Both the position numbers and the translations under genes were made by a program. Positions 1-8,823 of a stretch of DNA of 64,000 nt are shown here, piece by piece. The notes under the pieces are model-generated. The model saw only the letters and a list, made by a program, of their open reading frames with translations, searched no databases and was not told the origin of the DNA. The stretch lies in the NCBI RefSeq assembly GCF_000720255.1, contig NZ_JOJE01000003.1:186001-250000 (forward strand), written 5' to 3'. Each line of letters starts with the position of its first letter. Positions within the stretch are counted from its first letter, which is position 1. Source of the DNA: Streptomyces griseus subsp. griseus (lineage in GTDB: Bacteria > Actinomycetota > Actinomycetes > Streptomycetales > Streptomycetaceae).

Positions 1-1
1 C

Positions 2-751
2 GCCGAGGTCCAGCACCTGGTCTTCAACATGGACGACCCGGTCGCCGGCAAGCTCGGCGTCCGCAAGGCCCTCGCCTACCTGATCGACCGCGACGCCCTC
101 ATCAAGAACGTCTACCAGGGCACCGCGACCCCGCTGTACTCGATCATCCCGGCGGGCATCGCCGGCCACAACACCGCCTTCTTCGACCGCTACGGCGCCA
201 GCCCCTCCAAGGACAAGGCCGCCACCGCGCTCAAGAACGACGGCATCACCGGCAAGGTCAAGCTCACCCTCTGGTCCACCCCCTCCCGCTACGGCCCCGC
301 CACCGACCAGGAGCTCAAGGCCATAGCCGGCCAGCTCAACGACAGCGGCCTCTTCGACGCCGACGTGAAGTCCGTCGCCTACGGCCAGTACGAGAAGGAC
401 ATCGAGGCCGGCAAGTACGGCGTCTACGTCAAGGGCTGGGTGCCCGACTACCCGGACGCCGACAACTTCACCGCCCCCTTCTTCGGCAAGGGCAACGTGC
501 TCAGCAACAACTACACCAACAGCACCATCACCGACACCCTCATCCCCCGCACCGCGTCCCAGAGCGAACGCGCCAACACCGACGGGGACTTCGGCCGGCT
601 CCAGGACATCGTCGCCGACCAGATGCCCGTCCTGCCGGTCTGGCAGGCCAAGCAGTACGCGGTCTCCCGCGAGAACGTCTACGGCCTGCAGTACTGCCTC
701 GACGCCTCGACCGTCTTCCGGTTCTGGGAGCTCAGCAAGAGCGAGGACTGA
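2..751 (+). CDS. oligopeptide ABC transporter substrate-binding protein (C-terminal part)
   Basis: The reading frame is open from the first bases of the window, so the true start lies upstream; only about 249 C-terminal residues are present. The text matches the C-terminal lobe of family 5 (SBP_bac_5, DppA/OppA-like) solute-binding proteins: 'VRKALAYLIDRDALI' is the typical conserved helix, followed by 'GWVPDYPDADNFTAPFF' and a closing 'LPVLPVWQAKQYAV'-like segment. Such proteins are lipoproteins outside the membrane that deliver peptides or similar ligands to a DppBCDF-type importer. The signal peptide and ligand-pocket N-lobe are not visible, so the ligand cannot be guessed. A strong hairpin follows the stop codon. 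Confidence 0.9.
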   Translation, partial: AEVQHLVFNMDDPVAGKLGVRKALAYLIDRDALIKNVYQGTATPLYSIIPAGIAGHNTAFFDRYGASPSKDKAATALKNDGITGKVKLTLWSTPSRYGPATDQELKAIAGQLNDSGLFDADVKSVAYGQYEKDIEAGKYGVYVKGWVPDYPDADNFTAPFFGKGNVLSNNYTNSTITDTLIPRTASQSERANTDGDFGRLQDIVADQMPVLPVWQAKQYAVSRENVYGLQYCLDASTVFRFWELSKSED

Positions 752-761
752 TCGACAGACA

Positions 762-809
762 CGCGTAGGGCGCCCCCTGGAAACTGCCGTGAAGGGGGCG
801 CCCTACGCG
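762..809. terminator. perfect 17-bp inverted repeat between convergent genes
   Basis: Bases 762-778 and 793-809 are perfect reverse complements around a 14-base loop. The hairpin lies between the end of the binding-protein gene and the oppositely oriented response regulator gene. There is no T-run, as is common for Streptomyces bidirectional terminators. Confidence 0.8.
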
Positions 810-821
810 CGTACGTCCGCT

Positions 822-1493
822 CTACTGCGCCCCGGGGCGCACCAGACCGCTCTCGTACGCGTACACCGCGGCCTGCACCCGGTCGCGCAGCCCCAGCTTC
901 GTCAGGACATGGCCCACATGCGTCTTGACAGTGGTCTCGCTGACGAACAGATCGGCGGCGATCTCCGCGTTCGACAACCCGCGCGCCACCAGCTTCAGCA
1001 CCTCCACCTCACGGTCGGTCAGCGTGTGCAGCGTGTCCGGCACCGGCTCGTCACCCGACGGCAGATGCGTGGCGTACTTGTCCAGCAGGCGCCTGGTGAT
1101 ACTCGGCGCGAGCAGCGCCTCACCCGCGGCCACCACCCGGATCGCCTGCACCAGTTCGTTGGCCGGCGCGTCCTTCAGCAGGAAGCCACTGGCCCCCGCG
1201 CGCAGCGCCTCCACCACGTACTCGTCGAGGTCGAAGGTCGTCAGCACCAGCACCTTCGCCGGCCCGTCCCGTCCCGGCCCGGTGATCTGCCGGGTCGCCT
1301 CCACACCGTCCATCCGCGGCATACGGATGTCCATCAGAACCACATCGGGCTGTAGCGCACGCACCTGGTCGAGTGCCTGCAGTCCGTCACCGGCCTCCCC
1401 GACGACCGCGATGTCCTGCTCGGCCTCGAGAATCATCCGGAAGCCGGTACGCAGCAGCGGCTGGTCGTCGACCAGTAGGACGCGGATGGCCAC
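822..1493 (-). CDS. NarL/FixJ-family response regulator
   Basis: About 223 residues from a GTG start at 1493 that has AAGGAGA eight bases upstream; longer upstream starts would run into the preceding gene. Residues 1-120 form a receiver domain ('VLLVDDQPLLRTGF', phosphoacceptor Asp in 'DVVLMDIRMPRMDG', conserved Lys in 'GFLLKDAPANEL'). The C-terminus is a LuxR-type helix-turn-helix ('LTDREVEVLKLVARGLSNAEIA', 'SETTVKTHVGHVLTKLGLRDR'). It should be a phosphorylation-controlled transcription factor. No sensor kinase gene is adjacent, so it is an orphan here. It starts 14 bases after the RecB-like gene and is probably co-transcribed with it. Confidence 0.93.
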   Translation of the reverse strand: MAIRVLLVDDQPLLRTGFRMILEAEQDIAVVGEAGDGLQALDQVRALQPDVVLMDIRMPRMDGVEATRQITGPGRDGPAKVLVLTTFDLDEYVVEALRAGASGFLLKDAPANELVQAIRVVAAGEALLAPSITRRLLDKYATHLPSGDEPVPDTLHTLTDREVEVLKLVARGLSNAEIAADLFVSETTVKTHVGHVLTKLGLRDRVQAAVYAYESGLVRPGAQ

Positions 1494-1507
1494 GTAAGTC
1501 TCCTTCG

Positions 1508-2452
<945 letters not shown>

Positions 2453-2460
2453 GACCACAG

Positions 2461-2483
2461 ACCATACGGGCCGCCACTGACAG
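2461..2483 (-). promoter_or_regulatory. PafBC/RecA-NDp-type damage promoter of the RecB-like gene
   Basis: On the minus strand the element reads cTGTCAGTG (2483-2475), eight bases, then TATGGT (2466-2461). This fits the published RecA-NDp consensus tTGTCRGTg-N8-TAnnnT at every capital position. The -10 element ends eight bases from the ATG at 2452, so transcription would begin at or next to the start codon. Confidence 0.72.
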
Positions 2484-2627
2484 TGACCCGCCCGATGGCC
2501 CGTGACGACGACAACAGCGCGGGAAACACAGGGGTGCCGGGGCGGAACGCGCCACGGCGGCCGCATACCATCGACCCGAGACCTTCCCGCCGTGAGGCGC
2601 GGAACACGCTGCGAACGAGGGGACACC

Positions 2628-4283
2628 GTGGTGGAAAGCGGCGGGAGCGGGCAGCCGCGCCCGGGCAACGACGAGGCGGACCCCAACGGTCCGAACCCCG
2701 GCCCCTCGCGCGGACCGGCGAAGGACACCCCGGCTCAGCCGGAGAGCCCCGACCGCCCGGCGCCCGCCTCTCCCGAAGGCCGCACGCCGGACAGCGGAAC
2801 GCCCGGCGAGACGCCCACCGGCGAGACGCCCCCCGAGGAGACGTCCGGGGCCGCCGCAGCCACAGCTGCCGAAGACCGTACGCCCGCCACCCGCGACGAG
2901 GGCTCCCAGGCCCCCGCCGACGAGGACCGCACGTCCGGCGCGGACTCAGCACCCCCCACGCCGGAAGGCCGCACCGCCGGCGAGCCCCCCCAGCGCACCA
3001 CGCCCGAGCCGGCCCACCCCGCAGCCGCCGACCAGGTCCGGCGCCGGCCCCCCGGCCACCACGGCGAGCTCCACCCCGACCACCCCCATGCCCACTCGGG
3101 CACCAAGGGGCGCCCCCCGAAGCCCCCGGAGAACACCCGGGGCGGACTGCTGATGGGGCGGCCGTTCGGGGTGCCCGTGTACGTCGCGCCCAGCTGGTTC
3201 CTCGTCGCGATCCTGATCACCTGGGTCTTCGGCGGCCAGCTCGACCGCGTCCTGCCCGAACTCGGCGCCCTGCGCTACCTCGTCTCCCTCTTCTTCGCGG
3301 TCGCCTTCTACGCCTCCGTCCTCGTCCACGAACTGGCCCACACGGTCGCCGCCCTCCGTTTCAAGCTCCCGGTCCGCCGCATCCAGCTCCAGTTCTTCGG
3401 GGGCGTCTCCGAGATCGAGAAGGAGGCCGAGACCCCCGGGCGTGAGTTCGTGCTCGCCTTCGTCGGCCCCCTGCTCTCCCTCGTCCTGTCCGGCCTCTTC
3501 TACCTCGCCATGCAGCCCGTCGAACCCGGCACCGTCCCCGGGGTCCTGCTGGCAGGCCTGATGATCTCCAACCTCATCGTGGCCGCCTTCAACCTGCTGC
3601 CCGGCCTCCCCCTCGACGGCGGCCGGATGCTCCGCGCCGTCGTATGGAAGATCACCGGCAAGCCGATGACCGGCACCGTCGCCGCCGCCTGGGTCGGCCG
3701 CGCCCTCGCCGTCTCCGTCCTGATCGGTCTGCCCCTGCTGACCCAGTCCGGAGCGCTCGGCTCCGCCGCCGAGGACAGCGTCGGCATGGACACCGTCATG
3801 GACGCCCTGCTCGCCGCCATCCTCGCCGCGATCATCTGGACCGGCGCCGGCAACAGCCTGCGCATGGCCCGCCTGCGCGAACACCTTCCCGACCTGCGCG
3901 CCCGCACCCTCACCCGCCGCGCCGTCCCGGTCGAGAGCGACACCCCGCTCTCCGAGGCACTGCGCCGGGCCAACGACGCCGGAGCCCGCGCCCTCGTCGT
4001 CGTCGACGCCCATGGCCAGCCCGTCTCCCTCGTCCGCGAGGCCGCCATCGTCGGCGTACCCGAGCACCGCCGCCCCTGGGTCCCCGTCAGCGGCCTCGCC
4101 CAGGACCTCACCGACGGCATGCGCGTCTCCGCCGAGCTCGCCGGCGAGGACCTCCTGGACGCCCTGCGCGCCACCCCCGCCACCGAGTACCTCGTGGTCG
4201 AGGAGACCGGCGAGATCTACGGTGTCCTGTCCGCGGCAGACGTCGAGCGGGCCTTCGTGAAGGCCATGGCCAGGCCGGCCTGA
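2628..4283 (+). CDS. M50 site-2-protease-like metallopeptidase with CBS domains
   Basis: About 551 residues from GTG at 2628 (GAGGGG just upstream). Residues 1-170 are a disordered Pro/Glu/Thr-rich region. The membrane protease domain follows, with zinc motif HELAH at about residues 234-238 and the third ligand in 'LPGLPLDGGRML' near residue 330. Several hydrophobic helices and a C-terminal pair of CBS-like repeats ('ARTLTRRAVPVESDTPLSEA...', 'EYLVVEETGEIYGVLSAAD') complete it. SpoIVFB/Rip-type enzymes cut substrates within the membrane; the CBS pair may sense nucleotides. An alternative start is ATG 3153, which would remove the disordered part. It is divergent from the nuclease gene and its substrate is unknown. 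Confidence 0.9.
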   Translation: MVESGGSGQPRPGNDEADPNGPNPGPSRGPAKDTPAQPESPDRPAPASPEGRTPDSGTPGETPTGETPPEETSGAAAATAAEDRTPATRDEGSQAPADEDRTSGADSAPPTPEGRTAGEPPQRTTPEPAHPAAADQVRRRPPGHHGELHPDHPHAHSGTKGRPPKPPENTRGGLLMGRPFGVPVYVAPSWFLVAILITWVFGGQLDRVLPELGALRYLVSLFFAVAFYASVLVHELAHTVAALRFKLPVRRIQLQFFGGVSEIEKEAETPGREFVLAFVGPLLSLVLSGLFYLAMQPVEPGTVPGVLLAGLMISNLIVAAFNLLPGLPLDGGRMLRAVVWKITGKPMTGTVAAAWVGRALAVSVLIGLPLLTQSGALGSAAEDSVGMDTVMDALLAAILAAIIWTGAGNSLRMARLREHLPDLRARTLTRRAVPVESDTPLSEALRRANDAGARALVVVDAHGQPVSLVREAAIVGVPEHRRPWVPVSGLAQDLTDGMRVSAELAGEDLLDALRATPATEYLVVEETGEIYGVLSAADVERAFVKAMARPA

Positions 4284-4338
4284 GCGCCCGCACCCCGCGC
4301 ACGCACCGTCAGTGGTTCGAGCGCCCCGCAGGGAACGG

Positions 4339-4350
4339 TAGGCTGTTCAC
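4339..4350 (+). promoter_or_regulatory. -10 element for a leaderless trmI message
   Basis: TAGGCT at 4339-4344 sits six bases before the ATG at 4351, and no Shine-Dalgarno is present in between. The geometry suggests that transcription starts at the A of the start codon. Confidence 0.45.
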
Positions 4351-5253
4351 ATGTCCGAACCGACCGGTGCCGCCCGCAGGCGCGGGCCCTTCAAGGTCGG
4401 GGACCAGGTACAGCTGACCGACCCCAAGGGCCGCCACTACACGTTCACGCTCGAGGCCGGGAAGAACTTCCACACCCACAAGGGTTCCTTCCCGCACGAC
4501 GAACTGATCGGTGCTCCCGAGGGCAGCGTCGTCCGCACCACCGGAAACGTCGCCTACCTCGCGCTGCGCCCCCTGCTCCCCGACTACGTCCTGTCCATGC
4601 CCCGCGGGGCAGCCGTCGTCTACCCGAAGGACGCGGGGCAGATCCTCGCCTTCGCCGACATCTTCCCCGGCGCCCGCGTCGTCGAGGCCGGCGTCGGCTC
4701 CGGCTCGCTCAGCAGCTTCCTGCTGCGCGCCATCGGCGACCAGGGCATGCTGCACTCCTACGAGCGCCGCGAGGACTTCGCCGAGATCGCCCAGCAGAAC
4801 GTGGAGCGCTACTTCGGCGGCCCGCACCCCGCCTGGCAGCTCACCGTCGGCGACCTCCAGGACAACCTGAGCGACGCCGACGTCGACCGGGTCATCCTCG
4901 ACATGCTCGCCCCCTGGGAGTGCCTGGAGGCCGTCTCCAAGGCCCTGGTCCCCGGCGGCATCCTGTGCTGCTACGTCGCCACCACCACCCAGCTCGCCCG
5001 GACCGTCGAGTCCATCCGCGAGCTCGGCGGCTTCAACGAGCCGACCGCGTGGGAGTCGATGATCCGAAACTGGCACATCGAAGGCCTCGCCGTCCGCCCC
5101 GACCACCGGATGATCGGCCACACCGGCTTCCTCCTGACCGCCCGTCGCCTCGCCGACGGCGTCGAGCCGCCCATGCGCCGCCGCCGCCCCGCCAAGGGCG
5201 CCTACGGCGACGACTACAGCGGCCCCAACGCCGACGGAGGCATCGGCCGCTAG
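4351..5253 (+). CDS. trmI: tRNA (adenine-58-N1)-methyltransferase
   Basis: 300 residues, the usual length of bacterial TrmI. The N-terminal small barrel ('GPFKVGDQVQLTDPKGRHYTF', 'THKGSFPHDELIG') precedes a Rossmann methyltransferase with the SAM loop 'VVEAGVGSGSLSSFLLRAIG', acidic 'SYERREDFAEIAQQNV', and active-site 'DVDRVILDMLAPWE'. The enzyme methylates N1 of adenosine 58 in the T-loop of tRNAs as a tetramer. In actinobacteria this gene is a regular neighbour of the proteasome ATPase gene, as here. The C-terminal tail is basic and then glycine-rich. It is probably translated from a leaderless message. Confidence 0.95.
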   Translation: MSEPTGAARRRGPFKVGDQVQLTDPKGRHYTFTLEAGKNFHTHKGSFPHDELIGAPEGSVVRTTGNVAYLALRPLLPDYVLSMPRGAAVVYPKDAGQILAFADIFPGARVVEAGVGSGSLSSFLLRAIGDQGMLHSYERREDFAEIAQQNVERYFGGPHPAWQLTVGDLQDNLSDADVDRVILDMLAPWECLEAVSKALVPGGILCCYVATTTQLARTVESIRELGGFNEPTAWESMIRNWHIEGLAVRPDHRMIGHTGFLLTARRLADGVEPPMRRRRPAKGAYGDDYSGPNADGGIGR

Positions 5254-5300
5254 AGCCGGCCCCGGCCACCCGGCGGCCCTGTGCCGCAGTCAACGTCGTC

Positions 5301-5354
5301 CCGCCGTGGTGGAGTTCCCGCAACATTGAGGGGAACTCCACCACGGCGGCTTTT
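5301..5354. terminator. intrinsic terminator after trmI
   Basis: A perfect 19-bp inverted repeat (5301-5319 with 5331-5349, 11-base loop) is followed by TTTT at 5351-5354. A further seven-base pair of arms (GTCAACG at 5289-5295 and CGTTGAC at 5355-5361) flanks it and could extend the stem beyond an internal loop. Confidence 0.85.
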
Positions 5355-5493
5355 CGTTGACGTCCGATGAGATATCGGGCGCCGGCCCCACTCCAGTGCG
5401 CGCCCGGCCTCGTACCCCGCCGTTCCCTCCCGGTGTGACGTGTGGCACCATGCTGGCCATCCACCGGCACAGCCCCCACGGGAGACGCTCCTA

Positions 5494-6069
5494 GTGCAGC
5501 AATCCGCCGTCCCGGAACTCGCACACACCCACACGCGCCCGATCCACTGGCTCGCCACCGCGACGGCTCTCGCCGGTGTCGTAGCCCTCTCCTCACTCCT
5601 CCAGCCCGGGGCGGCGACCGCCGCCCAGGCCTCCGGCCCAGAATCGAAGACCGCCCCCGCGGCCGCGCCCCCGGCCACCACCGGCGTCGACTTCCCCCTC
5701 CGGTGCGGACCGGTGAAGGCCGTCGTGCAGAGGACGGCCAGCGGAGACCTCGACGGAGACGGCCGACCCGAGACCGTGGCCGTCGTCCACTGCGACGCGC
5801 CCATGGGCACCCCGCCCGACGCCGTCTACGTCCTCACTCGGGCCGAGGACGCCGCGCAGCCGCGCGTGGTCGCCACTCTCGTCGACACCAAGGCCCGTCA
5901 GACCGTCACCACCGTCGCCGTCCGCGACGGGGCCGTCCTCGCCTCATACCTCGGCTACTCCACGCCCGACGTGCCGAGTTGCTGCCCCGACGTCAAGGGC
6001 GACGCGAAGTGGCAGTGGAAGAACGGCGCGTTCCTGCGTTCCACGCCGGCGGGGGCGCACAGCGTCTGA
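5494..6069 (+). CDS. secreted small protein with FG-GAP-like segment
   Basis: About 191 residues from GTG 5494 (GGAGAC 9 bases upstream). A hydrophobic stretch 'WLATATALAGVVALSSLL' ends in 'GAATAAQA', a good Sec signal peptide with an AxA cleavage site. The mature part contains 'ASGDLDGDGRPETVAVVHC', resembling the calcium-binding D-x-D-G loop of FG-GAP/VCBS repeats, and a Cys pair in 'VPSCCPD'. It is probably an exported protein or part of the cell envelope. I recognise no named family and assign no function. The next gene is convergent. Confidence 0.75.
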   Translation: MQQSAVPELAHTHTRPIHWLATATALAGVVALSSLLQPGAATAAQASGPESKTAPAAAPPATTGVDFPLRCGPVKAVVQRTASGDLDGDGRPETVAVVHCDAPMGTPPDAVYVLTRAEDAAQPRVVATLVDTKARQTVTTVAVRDGAVLASYLGYSTPDVPSCCPDVKGDAKWQWKNGAFLRSTPAGAHSV

Positions 6070-6097
6070 GTGCCGCGCGGGCGAGGTGATGCGCCGT

Positions 6098-6124
6098 GTC
6101 CGGACGCTCACTCCGCGTCCGGAC
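6098..6124. terminator. hairpin between convergent genes
   Basis: GTCCGGACGC at 6098-6107 and its exact complement at 6115-6124 flank a seven-base loop. The right arm lies inside the 3' end of the ferredoxin gene. There is no T-run. Confidence 0.55.
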
Positions 6125-6413
6125 CGTACACCTCCACCTTGTCCGAAACCCGACGCACATGGATGCACTCCCCGGGGCACTCCCGCGCCGAGTCCACGAC
6201 ATCCGTCAGCAGCGGCAGCGGCACCCGTGTCGTGGCGCCCGCGTCCTGCAGCAGCGCCTCGTCCGCGCCCTTCACATAGGCCAGCCCGTCGATGTCCAGC
6301 TCGAACACCTCGGGCGCGTACTGGGCACAGATGCCGTCGCCGGTGCACAGGTCCTGGTCGATCCAGACCTCGAGCGCGTCGCCGCCGACTTCTGCCTCCT
6401 GCTGCACGGTCAT
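6108..6413 (-). CDS. single-cluster ferredoxin
   Basis: 101 residues from ATG 6413, with AGGAG about 12 bases upstream. The cluster ligands are in 'DLCTGDGICAQYAPEVFELD' (C-x5-C) and 'ARECPGECIHV' (a CP motif plus an extra Cys). This is the layout of the short actinomycete [3Fe-4S]/[4Fe-4S] ferredoxins that shuttle electrons, often to cytochromes P450. The gene is divergent from the proteasomal ATPase gene; a ferredoxin at this place is usual in Streptomyces. A P450 is encoded 23 kb away, but no pairing can be inferred from the sequence alone. Confidence 0.88.
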   Translation of the reverse strand: MTVQQEAEVGGDALEVWIDQDLCTGDGICAQYAPEVFELDIDGLAYVKGADEALLQDAGATTRVPLPLLTDVVDSARECPGECIHVRRVSDKVEVYGPDAE

Positions 6414-6453
6414 GTCTGTCTTGCTCTCCTGGGGCCGGGTACGGAACGCCTCG

Positions 6454-6459
6454 ACCCTA
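6454..6459 (-). promoter_or_regulatory. possible -10 element for the ferredoxin gene
   Basis: On the minus strand this reads TAGGGT, a common streptomycete -10 hexamer, about 40 bases before the ferredoxin start. No convincing -35 was found. Confidence 0.3.
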
Positions 6460-6470
6460 CCTCCGGCCAC

Positions 6471-6820
6471 GCACGAAACCGTGTGCGGTGGGTGCCCACC
6501 CGCTCCGGTCCGTGACCGCCCCGGAAGGCCGAGAACACGTCCAGCCGCCCGGTACCCCGCGCGGATCGCGCCACACCCGCACGACAGCAGCCCCTCGCCG
6601 GGCCCTCGGACAACTCACGCTCCCTTCGAAGACTTTGACCCCTGCGACGTTGGAACACTCGGCTTCTGAATCCCGTTGAGTGGGTATCCACACGGCACGA
6701 GGGAGAGCACAGGGTGACCGACGACACACCTTGACAGTCTTTGTGATCTAGGGGTTTCAATCGACACCCACCCAGGTAGGGTCTGGAAGCGTCCAGCTCC
6801 CCTTGGAGGAGGTGAGGACC
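6471..6820. other. 350-base divergent spacer between ferredoxin and arc
   Basis: No supported gene lies here. It carries TTGACA at 6731-6736 followed 12 bases later by TAGGGG (6749-6754), a poor relative of the RecA-NDp element, and a separate TAGGGT at 6777-6782. The arc ribosome-binding site GGAGGAGGTGAGG closes the region. One or more arc promoters are expected but cannot be fixed by eye. Confidence 0.35.
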
Positions 6821-8587
6821 GTGGCAGCCCACGACGACGACATGAACCGCGGCATCCGCCCGGGACGCGGGTCCGACGACCCGGCCGGGCAGATTGCCTA
6901 CCTTGAGCAGGAGATCGCCGTCCTGCGACGTAAGCTCGCCGACTCTCCGCGACACACGAGGATTCTCGAAGAGCGGATCGTCGAGCTGCAGACCAACCTG
7001 GCCGGCGTGTCCGCCCAGAACGAGCGACTCGCCAACACACTGCGTGAGGCCCGCGACCAGATCGTGGCCCTCAAGGAAGAGGTCGACCGGCTCGCCCAGC
7101 CGCCGGCCGGCTTCGGTGTCTTCCTCGTGGCGAACGAGGACGGCACGGCCGACATCTTCACCGGGGGCCGCAAGCTCCGGGTGAACGTCAGCCCCAGCGT
7201 CGAGCTCGAGGAGCTCCGGCGCGGCCAGGAAGTCATGCTCAACGAAGCGCTCAACGTGGTCGAGGCCATGGAATTCGAGCGCGTCGGGGACATCGTCACC
7301 CTCAAGGAAATCCTCGAGGACGGCGAGCGCGCCCTGGTGCTCGGGCACACCGACGAGGAACGGGTGGTGCGGCTCGCCGAGCCGCTGCTGGACGTCACCA
7401 TCCGTCCCGGCGACGCCCTCCTGCTCGAACCCAGGTCCGGCTACGTCTACGAGGTCGTACCGAAGAGCGAGGTCGAGGAACTCGTCCTCGAAGAGGTCCC
7501 CGACATCGGGTACGAGCAGATCGGCGGTCTCGGCGGCCAGATCGAGGCCATCCGCGACGCGGTCGAGCTGCCGTACCTCTACCCGGACCTCTTCAAGGAG
7601 CACGAGCTGCGTCCCCCCAAGGGCGTCCTGCTCTACGGACCGCCCGGATGCGGCAAGACGCTCATCGCCAAGGCCGTCGCCAACTCGCTGGCCAAGAAGG
7701 TCGCCGAGGTCACCGGCCAGGCCGCCGGCAAGAGCTTCTTCCTCAACATCAAGGGCCCCGAGCTCCTGAACAAGTACGTCGGCGAGACCGAGCGGCAGAT
7801 CCGCCTCGTCTTCCAGCGTGCTCGTGAGAAGGCCAGCGAGGGCACCCCCGTCATCGTCTTCTTCGACGAGATGGAGTCCCTCTTCCGCACCCGCGGCTCC
7901 GGTGTCAGCTCGGACGTCGAGAACACGATCGTCCCGCAGCTGCTCGCCGAGATCGACGGTGTGGAAGGCCTGCAGAACGTGGTCGTGATCGGTGCCTCCA
8001 ACCGCGAGGACATGATCGACCCCGCCATCCTGCGCCCCGGCCGGCTCGACGTGAAGATCAAGATCGAGCGTCCGGACGCCGAAGCGGCCAAGGACATCTT
8101 CGGCAAGTACCTCACCGAGCGCCTCCCGCTCCACGCGGACGACCTCGGCGAGCACGGCAGCGACAAGACCACCACCGTCCAGAGCATGATCCAGACGGCC
8201 GTGGAACACATGTACGCGGAATCCGAGGAAAACCGCTTCCTGGAGGTCACCTACGCCAATGGTGACAAGGAAGTCCTTTACTTCAAGGACTTCAATTCCG
8301 GCGCCATGATCGAGAACATCGTGGGCCGGGCCAAGAAGATGGCCATCAAGGACTTCCTCGAGAAGAATCAGAAGGGTCTGCGCGTCTCCCATCTCCTCCA
8401 GGCCTGCGTGGACGAGTTCAAGGAGAACGAGGACCTGCCGAACACCACCAACCCGGACGACTGGGCCCGTATCTCCGGAAAGAAGGGCGAGCGGATTGTT
8501 TACATCCGCACCCTCATCACCGGAAAGCAGGGCGCGGACACCGGACGCTCCATCGACACGGTGGCGAACACGGGGCAGTACCTGTAA
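6821..8587 (+). CDS. arc: proteasomal AAA+ ATPase ARC/Mpa
   Basis: 588 residues from GTG 6821, preceded by a very strong GGAGGAGGTGAGG. Order of parts: N-terminal coiled coil (residues about 20-75, '[18 protein letters not shown]') that binds Pup; tandem OB folds; AAA domain with Walker A GPPGCGKT (273-280) and Walker B '[10 protein letters not shown]' (about 345-354). The chain ends in 'NTGQYL', the C-terminal tail with penultimate Tyr that docks into and opens the 20S core. The hexamer unfolds pupylated proteins for PrcBA. It is followed by a terminator and then dop, so the ATPase can be expressed separately from the core subunits. Confidence 0.97.
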   Translation: MAAHDDDMNRGIRPGRGSDDPAGQIAYLEQEIAVLRRKLADSPRHTRILEERIVELQTNLAGVSAQNERLANTLREARDQIVALKEEVDRLAQPPAGFGVFLVANEDGTADIFTGGRKLRVNVSPSVELEELRRGQEVMLNEALNVVEAMEFERVGDIVTLKEILEDGERALVLGHTDEERVVRLAEPLLDVTIRPGDALLLEPRSGYVYEVVPKSEVEELVLEEVPDIGYEQIGGLGGQIEAIRDAVELPYLYPDLFKEHELRPPKGVLLYGPPGCGKTLIAKAVANSLAKKVAEVTGQAAGKSFFLNIKGPELLNKYVGETERQIRLVFQRAREKASEGTPVIVFFDEMESLFRTRGSGVSSDVENTIVPQLLAEIDGVEGLQNVVVIGASNREDMIDPAILRPGRLDVKIKIERPDAEAAKDIFGKYLTERLPLHADDLGEHGSDKTTTVQSMIQTAVEHMYAESEENRFLEVTYANGDKEVLYFKDFNSGAMIENIVGRAKKMAIKDFLEKNQKGLRVSHLLQACVDEFKENEDLPNTTNPDDWARISGKKGERIVYIRTLITGKQGADTGRSIDTVANTGQYL

Positions 8588-8599
8588 AAGACAGGGCGG

Positions 8600-8639
8600 C
8601 TGCGGGTGCCCCACCGGGTACCCGCAGTCGGCTGTTTTT
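8600..8639 (+). terminator. intrinsic terminator after arc
   Basis: An 11-bp stem with one G-T pair (8600-8610 with 8617-8627) is followed by TTTTT at 8635-8639. Confidence 0.8.
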
Positions 8640-8703
8640 GCAGGCGGACGCTCGTGACCCAGAGGATGACGCAAATGATCTCCACACCAGCGCAATGGCG
8701 TTC

Positions 8704-8709
8704 TAGGCT
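8704..8709 (+). promoter_or_regulatory. possible -10 element for dop
   Basis: TAGGCT lies 114 bases upstream of the dop start, after the arc terminator. No clear -35 accompanies it. Confidence 0.3.
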
Positions 8710-8823
8710 CTTCGGTACCGCCGAGTCGCGCAGTGCGGGGACGGGCACCGCACACGCACCGGAGCGCCGGCGGTACTTGAGCGGTGTCCCCGACCGAGGA
8801 CGCCGCCGGGCAAGGAGGGCCGC

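Noticed and set aside
6731..6754. RecA-NDp promoter for arc
   Set aside because: TTGACAGTC-N9-TAGGGG differs from the consensus in the core, spacing and last base, so it is kept only as a weak note.
6410..8755. 781-codon open frame antisense to arc
   Set aside because: High-GC genes leave long open frames on the other strand. The arc product is unmistakable, and the antisense text has no known motif or ribosome-binding site.
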